Below are positions 49,180-58,349 of a stretch of 64,000 nucleotides of DNA, piece after piece (within the stretch, counting starts at the first letter, position 1; each line of letters starts with the position of its first letter). Source of the stretch: Thomasclavelia cocleata (lineage in GTDB: Bacteria; Bacillota_I; Bacilli_A; Erysipelotrichales; Coprobacillaceae); the NCBI RefSeq assembly GCF_900102365.1, contig NZ_FOIN01000010.1:1-64000 (forward strand), read 5' to 3'. The notes below the pieces were generated by a model that ran no database searches, was not told the origin of the DNA, and saw only the letters and a program-made list of their open reading frames with translations. Both the position numbers and the translations under genes were made by a program.

Positions 49180-51375
49180 TTATTCCATAAAATCATACAC
49201 ATTTAATTCTTCATCAGATTCAAATCTCGTTTTTAAAGTTGTTTTACGTCGACTATCCTGATAATTATTAAGTCCTTGCATAAATGCATTATAATTTCCC
49301 AAAATAAAGAGAGACTGTTTCGCTCTTGTAATTGCTGTATATAATAAATTTCGTCTTAACATTATATAATAATCAGTTAATACTGCCATGATTACAATTT
49401 TAAATTCATTCCCTTGAGATTTGTGAATTGACATACAGTAAGCATGAGTAATGGTATTAAAATTTTGTGATGTATATTCAACCAAATTACCATCAAAATC
49501 AACAATCAAAGTATCTTGGAGATACTCAAAATTATCTTTTTTACAAATTTCCACTAAAATACCAATATCACCATTAAAGACATCATCATCAGGACGATTT
49601 TTTAATTGTAAAATTTTATCTCCAACACGATACTCAATTCGACCAATTTTATAACTTTCAATAAACTCATCTTTAGGATTAAATATATCTTGTAAAGCAT
49701 CATTTAAAGCATCAATTCCTGCTATTCCTTGATACATTGGAACTAACACTTGAATGTCATTAGCATCATAACCTTCATCTAACGCTTTTTTTACTATTGT
49801 TTTAACATTTTTAATGACATCATAGTTTATACACGAAAAAAAGTTTATATCCCGAAATTGATTAAAAATTTCCATATCCTCTATTTCATTACTAATAATA
49901 TGATGAGCTAATTGAATAATCCCTGAGTCTTTAGCCTGTCTAAATATTTCATCCAACTCAATAGTTTTCACTCCAGCTTCCATTAGATCCTGTAAAACAT
50001 TGCCAGGAGCAACTGAAGGTAACTGATGGTAATCACCAATAAATAAGATTTTATTAATTTTCCTTCCAGCTTCAAACAATTTACTTAAAAGAAGGCAATC
50101 AACCATCGAAAACTCATCTATAATTAAAACATCAATATCTAATGGATTATTCTTATTCATCGCAAAAGTATTACTATGCAAATCCCACTTTAATAACCGA
50201 TGAATGGTACAGGCACTAATTCCTGTTAATTCTGTTAAACGTTTAGCAGCTCTACCTGTAGGAGCAACTAAACCAATACGATCTTCTGGATATAAAGTTG
50301 AGTAAATTTTTAATAAAGCTTGAACAATTGTTGTTTTCCCAGTACCTGGTCCACCAGTTAAAATCATCACTGATGATTTTAAGAAATAATTTAGTGCTTC
50401 TTTTTGTTTCAAAGCATAAGTTATTCCTTGTTTTTTTTCATAATTTTTTAATAAACGATTCACTTCATTTTCATCAAATAATTCTTCAGGACGATTTATC
50501 CTAGCTTTTAAATATTTTGCAATATTTCTTTCAGCCTCATACATTTCATGATAATAATAACGTTCATCTTCTTTAATAACTAATTCTTCATCAATCAATT
50601 CTTCTAAATAATCATAAAATACTGATTCATCAATATTATAAATAATTTTACTGAACATATTTACTATCTCATCTATTAAACAATATGTACTACCAGTATT
50701 AAAACCATACTGTTTAATGCAATAAACAATTGCTGCTTTAATACGATTGGGATTATCCAATGATCCACCTATTTTTAAAGCTAGATCATCTGCTGTTTTA
50801 AAACCAATACCATCAATATCTTCTATTAATTGATAAGGATTATTTTGTAAAACATCTAAAGTCTTTTCTTGATAAAAACCTTGTATTAATCCTAAATTCT
50901 TTAAACTGATTCCATGCCCCATGAAAAACTGCATCACTTCTTGATCATAATCACTATTTGTTAAAGTATCATATATTGTATCACGACGTTTTTCAGTCAT
51001 CCCAATTACAAAATCTAAACTATGTTTATCAGCTTTTATCTTTGATAAACAGTCTTCTCCTAAACTATCAACAATCTGTTGTGCTAACTTTTTACCAATT
51101 CCTTTAAACAATGGACTAGATAAGTATTTTACAATTTCATCACTTTCCTTAGCTAAAACAATTCGATATTCATTTAATTTAAATTGTTTACCATATTTAG
51201 GATGAATTTCATAATCACCAATAAATAAATATTTATCATAATCATTAAAATTATTCATATATCCATTCATTGTAATTAATTTATCTTCTTGTTCAACTTC
51301 AATTAAAGCCACAATATAATTAGAAGACTCACTATAAAAGCGAATCTTCTTAATATAACCAGTATATTCAATCAT
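49180..51375 (-). CDS. recD2: RecD2-type ATP-dependent DNA helicase
   Basis: The 731-residue helicase has the RecD2 N-terminal region (TGYIKKIRFYSESSNYIVALIE, helix-hairpin-helix segments near 90-210), then Walker A GGPGTGKTT near 345, APTGRAAKRL, Walker B VLIIDEFSM, GDYHQLPSVAPG and motif VI CMSIHKSQGNEF. It is a 5'-3' helicase for repair and replication-fork maintenance, acting without RecBC. It overlaps the mnmA stop codon by one base. Confidence 0.95.
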   Translation of the reverse strand: MIEYTGYIKKIRFYSESSNYIVALIEVEQEDKLITMNGYMNNFNDYDKYLFIGDYEIHPKYGKQFKLNEYRIVLAKESDEIVKYLSSPLFKGIGKKLAQQIVDSLGEDCLSKIKADKHSLDFVIGMTEKRRDTIYDTLTNSDYDQEVMQFFMGHGISLKNLGLIQGFYQEKTLDVLQNNPYQLIEDIDGIGFKTADDLALKIGGSLDNPNRIKAAIVYCIKQYGFNTGSTYCLIDEIVNMFSKIIYNIDESVFYDYLEELIDEELVIKEDERYYYHEMYEAERNIAKYLKARINRPEELFDENEVNRLLKNYEKKQGITYALKQKEALNYFLKSSVMILTGGPGTGKTTIVQALLKIYSTLYPEDRIGLVAPTGRAAKRLTELTGISACTIHRLLKWDLHSNTFAMNKNNPLDIDVLIIDEFSMVDCLLLSKLFEAGRKINKILFIGDYHQLPSVAPGNVLQDLMEAGVKTIELDEIFRQAKDSGIIQLAHHIISNEIEDMEIFNQFRDINFFSCINYDVIKNVKTIVKKALDEGYDANDIQVLVPMYQGIAGIDALNDALQDIFNPKDEFIESYKIGRIEYRVGDKILQLKNRPDDDVFNGDIGILVEICKKDNFEYLQDTLIVDFDGNLVEYTSQNFNTITHAYCMSIHKSQGNEFKIVIMAVLTDYYIMLRRNLLYTAITRAKQSLFILGNYNAFMQGLNNYQDSRRKTTLKTRFESDEELNVYDFME

Positions 51376-52508
51376 TATAAATATTCAATCGGTTTACCAT
51401 CCTTGTAAACAGTCTCGATTGTTCCTCCTCCTAAACAAATATCTCCATCATAAAAAACAGCAGCCTGACCTGGAGTTACAGCTTTTACAGGTTTATCAAA
51501 AGTCAAATATACTGTATTTTCATCAATAAATTCTAATTGAATCGGATTATCTATCTGGCGATATCTAAATTTTGCATTACATTTAATTTTTTTAGCTGGC
51601 TTATTTGAAGCTATCCAGTTTACATCACTTATTAAAGCACCTGTTGAATACAACCAATCTTTTTGGTCTCCTTGACAAATATACAAAACATTTTTATCAT
51701 AATCTTTTCCTACAACAAACCAGGCAGCTCCTGGTCCACCGATCCCTAAGCCTTTGCGTTGTCCAATTGTATAATACATGATTCCTGAATGTTCACCGAT
51801 AACATCACCTGTTTCAATATCAACCATTTTCCCAGGCTGAGCTGGAATATAGTTTTGCAAAAATTCTTTAAAATCACGTTCACCAATAAAACAGATTCCT
51901 GTACTATCTTTTTTATTAGCAACAGGTAAATTTAATTCATGGGCAAGACGTCTTACTTCCTTTTTATCAATTTCACCTAATGGAAATAATGAATTTTGTA
52001 ATTGTTTTTGATTTAATTGGCACAAAAAATATGTTTGATCCTTATTATAATCTAAACCTTTAAGCATAATTGAATCATCATTAGAATGATGTACAACTCT
52101 TGCATAATGACCTGTAGCAATATAATCAGCATTTAATGTTTTTGCATAATCTAAAAAAGCCTTAAATTTAATATGTTTATTACAAAGAATATCTGGATTT
52201 GGTGTTCTTCCTTTACGATATTCATCTAAAAAATAAGTAAAAACCTGATCCCAGTATTCTTTAATAAAATCTATTCTCTTTATTTCAATCCCCAAACACT
52301 TAGCTACTGCTTTAGCATCATTAAAATCCTGTTCTTGAGGACAAATATCATTATCATTAGTAGGATTACCTAAAATATCATTATTAAGCTGACTATCCCA
52401 ATTCCGCATAAAAACACCAATTACTTCATAGCCCTGTTCTTTTAATAAATAAGCAGCAACTGCTGAATCAACACCACCGCTTAATCCTAATACTACTCTT
52501 TTTGACAT
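51375..52508 (-). CDS. mnmA: tRNA 2-thiouridylase MnmA
   Basis: The 377-residue enzyme has the PP-loop GLSGGVDSAV (about 8-17), the first catalytic Cys in TPNPDILCNKHIKF and the second in STGICFIGERDFKEFL. It adds sulfur to wobble uridine of Lys, Glu and Gln tRNAs. I start at ATG 52508, preceded by GTGAGGTGA, not at the longer in-frame codon. It is directly ahead of recD2 in a conserved Firmicutes order. Confidence 0.95.
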   Translation of the reverse strand: MSKRVVLGLSGGVDSAVAAYLLKEQGYEVIGVFMRNWDSQLNNDILGNPTNDNDICPQEQDFNDAKAVAKCLGIEIKRIDFIKEYWDQVFTYFLDEYRKGRTPNPDILCNKHIKFKAFLDYAKTLNADYIATGHYARVVHHSNDDSIMLKGLDYNKDQTYFLCQLNQKQLQNSLFPLGEIDKKEVRRLAHELNLPVANKKDSTGICFIGERDFKEFLQNYIPAQPGKMVDIETGDVIGEHSGIMYYTIGQRKGLGIGGPGAAWFVVGKDYDKNVLYICQGDQKDWLYSTGALISDVNWIASNKPAKKIKCNAKFRYRQIDNPIQLEFIDENTVYLTFDKPVKAVTPGQAAVFYDGDICLGGGTIETVYKDGKPIEYL

Positions 52509-52551
52509 TCTCGTCACCTCACTTGCATATAATAACATTTCTATAATAAAA

Positions 52552-52577
52552 AAGAAAGAAAATTAATTTTCCTTCTT
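52552..52577 (-). terminator. ROK kinase gene terminator
   Basis: AAGAAAGAAAATT (52552-52564) and AATTTTCCTTCTT (52565-52577) form a hairpin followed by six T residues on the minus strand, overlapping the stop codon. Confidence 0.7.
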
Positions 52578-53496
52578 ATCCAAGTTTTGACATTGGTAAC
52601 ATCGCAGCTCCAATAGCTCCACAATCTTCAAGTTTAGTTGCCAATAAGGGAATATGACCTCTCATTCCTAAATGAATCTTTGAATTAAATTGTTCAACTA
52701 GTTTATCATAGAAATATTCCTGTGATTTCATTACACCACCACCAATTACAAAACAATGAGGATCCACTGTATGAGCAATATTAGCAAATAAAGCAGCTAA
52801 TTGTGATACACACTCATCAACAATACTCTGTGCCTTTAAATTTCCCTCACTAGCCAACTTAAAAACATCACCTGCATGATTTACTTTATCTTCACCTAAT
52901 AATTCTTTACCTTTTCGAGTAATTGCTGTACCACTAGCTTCTCCCTCCGCTGCACCAGGATTTAATGATCCAAATTTATATCCATTATTTTTAACAATAA
53001 TATTTCCTATCTCACCAGCATGTCCACGTCCACCTGAGATTAATTTACCATCAGCAATAAAAGCACCACCAATTCCTGTAGAAATAGTCACATAATAACA
53101 AGTAGGATAATCTTTTCCTGCTCCTAATATTGCTTCAGCTAATCCAGCTACATTAGCGTCATTATCAATAAATACAGGTAAACCAAAACGCTCAGATAAT
53201 TTATCACAAATCGGATAATCTTCAAAGTCTGGCAAATTAGTAGCCATAATCATTGTTCCTTTTACTGTATCCACTGGTCCTGGTACACCAATTCCAATCC
53301 CACTAACACCTTTTAATCCATCACAAACAATTGTATCTAGAGCTTCAATTTGCTTGATGATTTTTGTACACACATAATCAGGTCCATTTTCTCTTTCAGT
53401 ATTATCCTTTACCTCAGCGTACACTGTTCCATTTTCTCCTACCAGCAAAGTACGAACATTAGTACCACCTAAATCAATTCCAATATAATATTTCAT
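52576..53496 (-). CDS. glk: ROK-family glucokinase
   Basis: The 306-residue protein has the ATP-binding start YIGIDLGGTNVRTLLV, GIGVPGPVD, catalytic Asp in FIDNDANVAGLAE, STGIGGAFI, and GHAGEIGNI. The ROK zinc motif is degenerate: after GHAGEIGN the usual CxCGxxGCxE is replaced by a stretch with no cysteines (NNGYKFGSLNPGAAEGEASG). It phosphorylates glucose or a related hexose for glycolysis. GGAGG precedes the ATG. Confidence 0.9.
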   Translation of the reverse strand: MKYYIGIDLGGTNVRTLLVGENGTVYAEVKDNTERENGPDYVCTKIIKQIEALDTIVCDGLKGVSGIGIGVPGPVDTVKGTMIMATNLPDFEDYPICDKLSERFGLPVFIDNDANVAGLAEAILGAGKDYPTCYYVTISTGIGGAFIADGKLISGGRGHAGEIGNIIVKNNGYKFGSLNPGAAEGEASGTAITRKGKELLGEDKVNHAGDVFKLASEGNLKAQSIVDECVSQLAALFANIAHTVDPHCFVIGGGVMKSQEYFYDKLVEQFNSKIHLGMRGHIPLLATKLEDCGAIGAAMLPMSKLG

Positions 53497-53555
53497 TTTA
53501 TTCCTCCTGCATATATAAATAATTATACAATAAAGATAACTCTAATAAAAGATAT

Positions 53556-54524
53556 CTAGAATAAAGTTTTTTCTATTTTTCTAAACAGCTCAGGTTCCAA
53601 ACAAATAATTTCTTTATCTTGTAAATAGTCCAATACCCCAAATGTTTTAACAAATTTTATTTTATACGCATGTAAAAGCTGATTATTTAATCCAAATTTT
53701 CTTTTCATACACTTATTCAACTCAAAATCCCCGTATTTACGATCTCCTATAATTGGATGAGTAATACTTGCAAGATGGATTCTAATTTGATGCATTCGTC
53801 CTGTTACTAAAGTTACCTCTACTAAACTATAATCATCATTAAATTTTATTGGCTTAACGATTGTCTCCATCGTTAATGCACCAGGATAATCTTTATCAAC
53901 TAATTTTACTTGTGCCTGATCTTCAAGTTTTACTATATAACCTTTAAGATTACGTTTTTGATTTAATTTCCCTTTACAAATAGTCAAATATGTTTTTTCT
54001 ATACAATGCCTTTGTTTAATCATTTCATTCAATATTTGTAATGCTGCTAATGTTTTACCAAAAATTACAATACCACTAGTATTCCGATCTAACCGATGTA
54101 CTGGTCCAGGCATAAAAGTATTTTCACGTCCTAAGTCCAGCTCATTTTTTTCAGCTAGATAACTTAAAACTTGATTAGTTAAAGTATTAATACTCTCATT
54201 AGCATCTTCATGTACCAATAATCCAACTGGTTTATATACAATTAGAACATTTTTGTCCTCATAAAGAACTTTAAAAGTTCTAGTTACTTGATATATATTC
54301 TTTGCAGCTGTGAATTCCTGAAATTTATCTTCATACAAAAACATTTCAACTAGATCATTATTCTTTAATATATATTTTTCATCTACTTTTTTCCCATTAA
54401 CTTTAACATCTTTTTTTCGAAACATTTTATAAATAAAATTAGCTGGAGCATTGACTAATAATTTTTTTAAATATTTATCAATTCTCTGGTTAGCATCATT
54501 TTCTGTTATTCTAAGTTCCTTCAT
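53556..54524 (-). CDS. RluA-family pseudouridine synthase with S4 domain
   Basis: The 322-residue protein has an N-terminal S4 RNA-binding domain (RIDKYLKKLLVNAPANFIYKMFRKKDVKVNGKKV) and the RluA catalytic domain with GPVHRLDRNTSGIVIF, where the Asp is the nucleophile, then GRMHQIRIHLASI. It isomerises uridines in rRNA; the closest relatives are RluC/RluD-like enzymes. It lies upstream of the ROK gene by 59 bases. Confidence 0.93.
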   Translation of the reverse strand: MKELRITENDANQRIDKYLKKLLVNAPANFIYKMFRKKDVKVNGKKVDEKYILKNNDLVEMFLYEDKFQEFTAAKNIYQVTRTFKVLYEDKNVLIVYKPVGLLVHEDANESINTLTNQVLSYLAEKNELDLGRENTFMPGPVHRLDRNTSGIVIFGKTLAALQILNEMIKQRHCIEKTYLTICKGKLNQKRNLKGYIVKLEDQAQVKLVDKDYPGALTMETIVKPIKFNDDYSLVEVTLVTGRMHQIRIHLASITHPIIGDRKYGDFELNKCMKRKFGLNNQLLHAYKIKFVKTFGVLDYLQDKEIICLEPELFRKIEKTLF

Positions 54525-54588
54525 CTATATCACCATTAATCATTATAACAAATTTTATAATAAATACCTACTTATTTTAATGAAACCC

Positions 54589-54617
54589 TTTACATTTACT
54601 AATTCAAATGTTATAAT
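54589..54617 (+). promoter_or_regulatory. Promoter for a short transcript upstream of Nudix gene
   Basis: TTTACA (54589-54594) and TATAAT (54612-54617) are separated by exactly 17 bases on the plus strand. Confidence 0.7.
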
Positions 54618-54623
54618 GACATT

Positions 54624-54714
54624 GTCAAGTGAAGATAATTCGCTTTACATACCCCCTATTATCACCCTTACGTGAAATAATATAAAAAAGTATGCACCCC
54701 CGCATACTTTTTTT
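54624..54714 (+). ncRNA. Candidate small RNA (about 90 nt) with C-rich loops
   Basis: A strong promoter and a strong terminator (AGTATGC 54689-54695, GCATACT 54702-54708, seven T) bracket about 90 bases with no ORF. GATAAT and ATTATC (about 54632-54664) form a first hairpin whose loop carries TACCCCCT; the terminator loop itself is ACCCCC. C-rich loops are how several Gram-positive small RNAs bind ribosome-binding sites. Alternatively it is an attenuated leader of the Nudix gene 25 bases downstream. Confidence 0.5.
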
Positions 54715-54739
54715 GTTATAATTTATTTGAGGTGAAACT

Positions 54740-55273
54740 ATGGAAAAGAAAATAGACAGCCATTTAATATATGATGGCAAAATTATTAAAGTATATAAAG
54801 ATACAGTAAAATGCGAAAATGGTAATGAGGCATTTAGAGAAGTAGTAAGACACCATGGCGGTGTAGGAGTTCTAGCAATAATTGATAATAAAATTTTATT
54901 AGTCAAACAGTACCGTTACCCTAATGCAACTGATACTTTAGAAATCCCAGCTGGTAAACTAGAATTAGGTGAAGATACTAAGCTTTGTGCTTTGCGAGAA
55001 CTAGAAGAAGAAACTGGATATAGTGCTAAAAGTATTACTCAAATAGCCAAATTTTTACCAACTCCTGGTTATAGTGATGAATGGTTATATGTATATGAAG
55101 CTAACGACGTCTTCAAAGTAGAAAATCCTCTAAATTGTGACGAAGATGAAGAAATTGAAGTTGTTGCAATAGACATAGATAAAGCATATCAAAAAGTTGT
55201 AAATGGTGAAATTTTTGATTCTAAAACAATGATTGCAATTATGCATGCTTATATTAATAAAAGAAAGATTTAA
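54740..55273 (+). CDS. Nudix hydrolase, ADP-ribose pyrophosphatase type
   Basis: The 177-residue protein has the Nudix box GKLELGEDTKLCALRELEEETG (about 69-90) with all catalytic glutamates, preceded by VKQYRYPNATDTLEIPAG and followed by PTPGYSDEWLYVYEA, which is characteristic of ADP-ribose pyrophosphatases. It hydrolyses ADP-ribose to AMP and ribose 5-phosphate. TGAGGTG precedes the ATG and TATAAT lies at 54717-54722, overlapping the end of the candidate small RNA. Confidence 0.92.
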   Translation: MEKKIDSHLIYDGKIIKVYKDTVKCENGNEAFREVVRHHGGVGVLAIIDNKILLVKQYRYPNATDTLEIPAGKLELGEDTKLCALRELEEETGYSAKSITQIAKFLPTPGYSDEWLYVYEANDVFKVENPLNCDEDEEIEVVAIDIDKAYQKVVNGEIFDSKTMIAIMHAYINKRKI

Positions 55274-55445
55274 AAGTTTATTAAAAAGTAAGTTATAAAA
55301 AAAAATCCAATATAAAAATCAGGTTTTGTTTTTTTAATTACTTTTTTAAACAATCACTTTTACATATAATTTATTATTTTATCCGACATTCTTTCAAACA
55401 TATTTAAACCTTATAATCAAATAACATATATCAACATGTTTCTTC

Positions 55446-55868
55446 CTAACAAACAATCATTTTTAAACAAGATTTTATTTCTTCTAACTTTTCAATTGCT
55501 TGATCAACTTGGCTTTGAGCAGTTTTGATTTTTGATTGAACCATCCAATCTGCAACTATCCCATCAAAAAAATAATCAGCAAATATTAAAAAATCACTAA
55601 TTTCTAAATCTACATCAAGAACTTCATTAACATCAAGAAGTTCTTTTTTTAAACTTATAATTGAATCTTTAGCCATCATTATAGCATTTCGTGCATCATC
55701 CATTTTTCCATGTTTAACCATTGTGGCAAAAAAGCCACCTCCTAATATATCAAAAACACCCCAATTACTCGCACTATGTAAATATTTCTGTGCTTCTATT
55801 AAATAACCTAGAGTATAATCAACAGCCTCAATAGCCTCATTAACTTCTTTTTTCTGATTATATCCCAT
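55446..55868 (-). CDS. Conserved helical protein, unrecognised function
   Basis: The 140-residue product is helical with a central glycine-rich stretch SNWGVFDILGGGFFATMVKHGKMDDAR and a C-terminal coiled-coil segment. I have the impression of similar WG..D.LGGG..xxMxKHxKxDxA proteins in other Firmicutes, without a known function. It has no signal peptide or clear membrane helix. GGAGG lies before the ATG. It stands alone. Confidence 0.65.
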   Translation of the reverse strand: MGYNQKKEVNEAIEAVDYTLGYLIEAQKYLHSASNWGVFDILGGGFFATMVKHGKMDDARNAIMMAKDSIISLKKELLDVNEVLDVDLEISDFLIFADYFFDGIVADWMVQSKIKTAQSQVDQAIEKLEEIKSCLKMIVC

Positions 55869-55921
55869 AAAAAATCCTCCACAATTAATTTAATATTCAT
55901 TAAAAATCATCTAAAATATAT

Positions 55922-56485
55922 TTACATCGGTTTTAAGTTCTTTTCCAAACGATCAATGATCCATGACAATCGTTTAATACGTCCAGTCTCAGTTTTAGCA
56001 TCTAAATAAGCTCTAGTATATGTCTTTTTAACAGATAAAGACATATGTTGAAAATTTTTATAAGCACATCTATTTTCTTTTAATAATTCAATTAATTCTT
56101 CTATTTGTTTATCTGTAATAGCAGAAGGTTTACTAGCATTATCCCACTGTCCATTTTCCTTTGCCTCTTTAATTTTAGCATAACCAAAATCAGTCATTAA
56201 GCCACGTTTTTCTAAACTTATTGCAAGAGATTTATTTTTTTTAGACCACTTACTATTTTTTCTGCGTATAGAAAAATATTTCATATATGATTTATCATCA
56301 ATACGTTTCATCACTCCATCAATCCAGCCAAAGCAAAGTGCCTCCTCAAGTGCTTCATCTGCTTTTAATGTTCCTATTTCTTTTGTTTTTCTAAAGACTA
56401 ACCAAATCCCCTTACTTGTTGTACAATTTTTAGACAACCAGTTTCTAAACTCATCACGTGTCTTAAAATATAGTGGTTCAATCAT
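55922..56485 (-). CDS. YdeI/OmpD-associated family protein
   Basis: The 187-residue protein matches the YdeI-type family: SKNCTTSKGIWLVFRKT, ALCFGWIDGVMKRID, KYFSIRRKNSKWSKKN and the C-terminal RIKRLSWIIDRLEKN. The family is widespread, sometimes linked to bacteriocin or stress protection, but its biochemistry is unknown. GGAGG precedes the ATG 56485. It reads in the same direction as the neighbouring helical protein gene. Confidence 0.85.
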   Translation of the reverse strand: MIEPLYFKTRDEFRNWLSKNCTTSKGIWLVFRKTKEIGTLKADEALEEALCFGWIDGVMKRIDDKSYMKYFSIRRKNSKWSKKNKSLAISLEKRGLMTDFGYAKIKEAKENGQWDNASKPSAITDKQIEELIELLKENRCAYKNFQHMSLSVKKTYTRAYLDAKTETGRIKRLSWIIDRLEKNLKPM

Positions 56486-56785
56486 CTTATACCTCCATAT
56501 AATAATTTTTAATTCCTCAGTAACTATTCCAAAATAAAATAACTAGAAAAAATCTATTTTAACTTTAGGAACATATAAATATACAAAAATTATAAGATTT
56601 TAAATTTAATATATCAAATCCCTTTTTAAACACTTATAAAAAATAAACACCTCTTTGTATAGTTACTGATTTAAATGGATAAAATCCTAAATTCAATCAA
56701 CAAAAATACATCCATATTTCCAATTCTTTTAACTTTCTAACACATTACCAGACTACTAACAAGAAATATCATATATTTAAATAAA
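56486..56785. other. Intergenic, nothing recognised
   Basis: About 300 AT-rich bases between the YdeI-like gene and the tRNA terminator, with no ORF, repeat or structured element that I can see. Confidence 0.4.
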
Positions 56786-56809
56786 AAAACAACTCTTTCT
56801 AAGAGTTGT
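56783..56809 (-). terminator. Terminator of the tRNA-Ser/tRNA-Asp unit
   Basis: ACAACTCTT (56789-56797) and AAGAGTTGT (56801-56809) form a hairpin followed by seven T residues on the minus strand. Confidence 0.85.
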
Positions 56810-56820
56810 TATCTACTTAT

Positions 56821-56897
56821 TGGCGGTCTGGACGGGACTCGAACCCGCGACCTCCGCCGTGACAGGGCGGCATTCTAACCAACTGAACTACCAGACC
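56821..56897 (-). tRNA. tRNA-Asp (GUC)
   Basis: The minus strand gives a full cloverleaf: acceptor GGTCTGG paired with CCAGACC, D-loop AGTTCAGTTGGTTAGA, anticodon loop CTGTCAC (anticodon GUC), T-loop GTTCGAGTC and an encoded CCA end. It is the second gene of the Ser-Asp pair. Confidence 0.96.
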
Positions 56898-56904
56898 AAT
56901 TAAA

Positions 56905-56996
56905 TGGCGGAGACAGAGGGATTTGAACCCTCGCGCCAGTTTCCCGACCTACACCCTTAGCAGGGGCGCCTCTTCAGCCTCTTGAGTATGTCTCCG
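56905..56996 (-). tRNA. tRNA-Ser (GCU)
   Basis: The minus strand gives a class II tRNA with acceptor CGGAGAC paired with GTCTCCG, anticodon loop CTGCTAA (anticodon GCU), a long variable arm with GTAGGTCGGGAAAC-type sequence, T-loop GTTCAAATC and an encoded CCA. It is 7 bases upstream of tRNA-Asp. Confidence 0.95.
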
Positions 56997-57170
56997 TTTC
57001 CTCAACTGCTTAAATATAATATCATGTTTATATACATATTGCAATACATTTTTTTATTTTTTCATCAAAGACATTATCTTTAATTACATATATTTCTAAA
57101 TTATACAGTATATATCATAACTTTTTGTTTTACGATTTTAAAAATTTTTTTTAATTAACAATATTTATAA

Positions 57171-57626
57171 CTATTTTTTTTGATTTATTAATCTATTACT
57201 TATTTCTAGCCCCGTTGTTAATATTGCAGGGACATTATATCCTGCTTCTACAAAATTTTCTACAATACTTCTAAGTTCATTTATAGTTAAAGATGCTAAA
57301 ACAAACCAACCTAATAATTTAGTTACACCTAAATCAATTCCTAAAGTCTTACCAATTTCTACAAATGTAATCGAAGCTAAAAAAGCAATTAAAATCATTA
57401 TCCAATAACCTAACTTTTTTAATATTCCCTTAAAACCAGTAACAGAATTTACTTTTTTAGTCATTATAGCTTTCATCCATCCAGTTATAAGATCAATAAC
57501 ATTAAATAATAAAAACAACGCAAATAAAATCCAGTGTTCACCAAAAATAAAGTTCAAAAATACAACTATCCCTCCTACAACTGCATTGTATAAATCAATA
57601 TATTTAAAATCACTTAACGTATTCAT
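57171..57626 (-). CDS. Phage holin family protein (Phage_holin_4 type)
   Basis: The 151-residue protein has three to four hydrophobic segments and the conserved FLLFNVIDLITGWMKAIMTKKVNS and GVTKLLGWFVLASLTINELRSIVENF regions of the toxin-secretion/phage-lysis holin family (PF05105, TcdE-related). No endolysin is adjacent. With a dead integrase close by and tRNA genes on both sides, it is probably a prophage remnant, though it could have been kept for protein release. GGAG precedes the ATG. Confidence 0.88.
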   Translation of the reverse strand: MNTLSDFKYIDLYNAVVGGIVVFLNFIFGEHWILFALFLLFNVIDLITGWMKAIMTKKVNSVTGFKGILKKLGYWIMILIAFLASITFVEIGKTLGIDLGVTKLLGWFVLASLTINELRSIVENFVEAGYNVPAILTTGLEISNRLINQKK

Positions 57627-57911
57627 TAGTATTTCTCCTCTTATAATATATTCTTCATCTATATAGGTTTATTTTAATATTAAATTTTTTTAATTATGAT
57701 AAAGTTACTGGTGACTCTATTATTAAAAATTATCTTAATTCTCCTTAAAGTGTCCATATAGTATTTTCTTTAATATTATTGTATTCAACCATTTCTTAAT
57801 TGGTATAGACACATTGATTATAGATTAATTAAAAAATTTTATAATTATTTATTTTTTTATAACCACCTATACCTAATATTTAACGCATCAAAGCTATAAA
57901 TAGCTTGTTAA
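57627..57911. other. Intergenic, probable prophage scar
   Basis: About 285 bases between the holin start and the integrase remnant. No ORF or family match is visible; it probably contains further decayed phage DNA. Confidence 0.35.
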
Positions 57912-58202
57912 AAAATTACAGATAAAATAAAAGTTCTAAAGTTAATCATAGAATTTAATAAACTAGGCTTACACCATATATATTTAGACATACATATACT
58001 GCTTTGTTATATTATAATGGAGCTTGATTAAAAAACGCTCAATATTATACATGAGCATTTGGATAGTAAAATGTTTAATGAAGTATACATACATTTAGAC
58101 AAACATAAATTAAGAGAAAATAATGTTATTGAAAATTTCGTTGAAGAAAAAATAAAGTCAACAACTAAAAGCATTGAATTAAAACTACTTAGCGATGAGT
58201 AG
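57912..58202 (+). pseudogene. Tyrosine recombinase (integrase) C-terminal remnant
   Basis: One plus-strand frame, with a single stop at 58029, reads EFNKLGLHHIYLDIHILLCYI, then KTLNIIHEHLDSKMFNEVYIHLDKH and on to TAG 58200-58202. The order corresponds to the phage-integrase box LHHIxxHxLRHTHAS.L, then TTLNIYTHLDxKMxxEV. The HxLRHT arginine and the catalytic tyrosine are lost, and the N-terminal part is gone. It points toward tRNA-Lys, the sort of site used by such integrases. Confidence 0.6.
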
Positions 58203-58210
58203 TTTTAATT

Positions 58211-58232
58211 TTGACCACTTTTTGACCACTTT
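58211..58232 (+). repeat. Tandem 11-base repeat after the integrase remnant
   Basis: TTGACCACTTT occurs twice head to tail right after the remnant's stop codon and about 120 bases from the tRNA-Lys 3' end. It could be a recombinase arm site or part of an attachment region. Confidence 0.55.
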
Positions 58233-58298
58233 TAATATATCCAAACTATACTAAACACAACTAAATATACCTAAGAATTATAATTTATATACACAAAC

Positions 58299-58338
58299 AA
58301 AAAAGGCCTAAACCCTAGTAAAACCTAGTGTTTAAGCC
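58299..58338 (-). terminator. tRNA-Lys terminator
   Basis: GGCCTAAACCCTAG (58305-58318) and CTAGTGTTTAAGCC (58325-58338) form a long hairpin with two mismatches, followed by six T residues on the minus strand. Confidence 0.82.
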
Positions 58339-58349
58339 ATATTTTCTAA

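Noticed and set aside
54625-54906. 93-codon minus-strand frame over the Nudix gene start
   Set aside because: Antisense shadow of the Nudix coding region without start signals.
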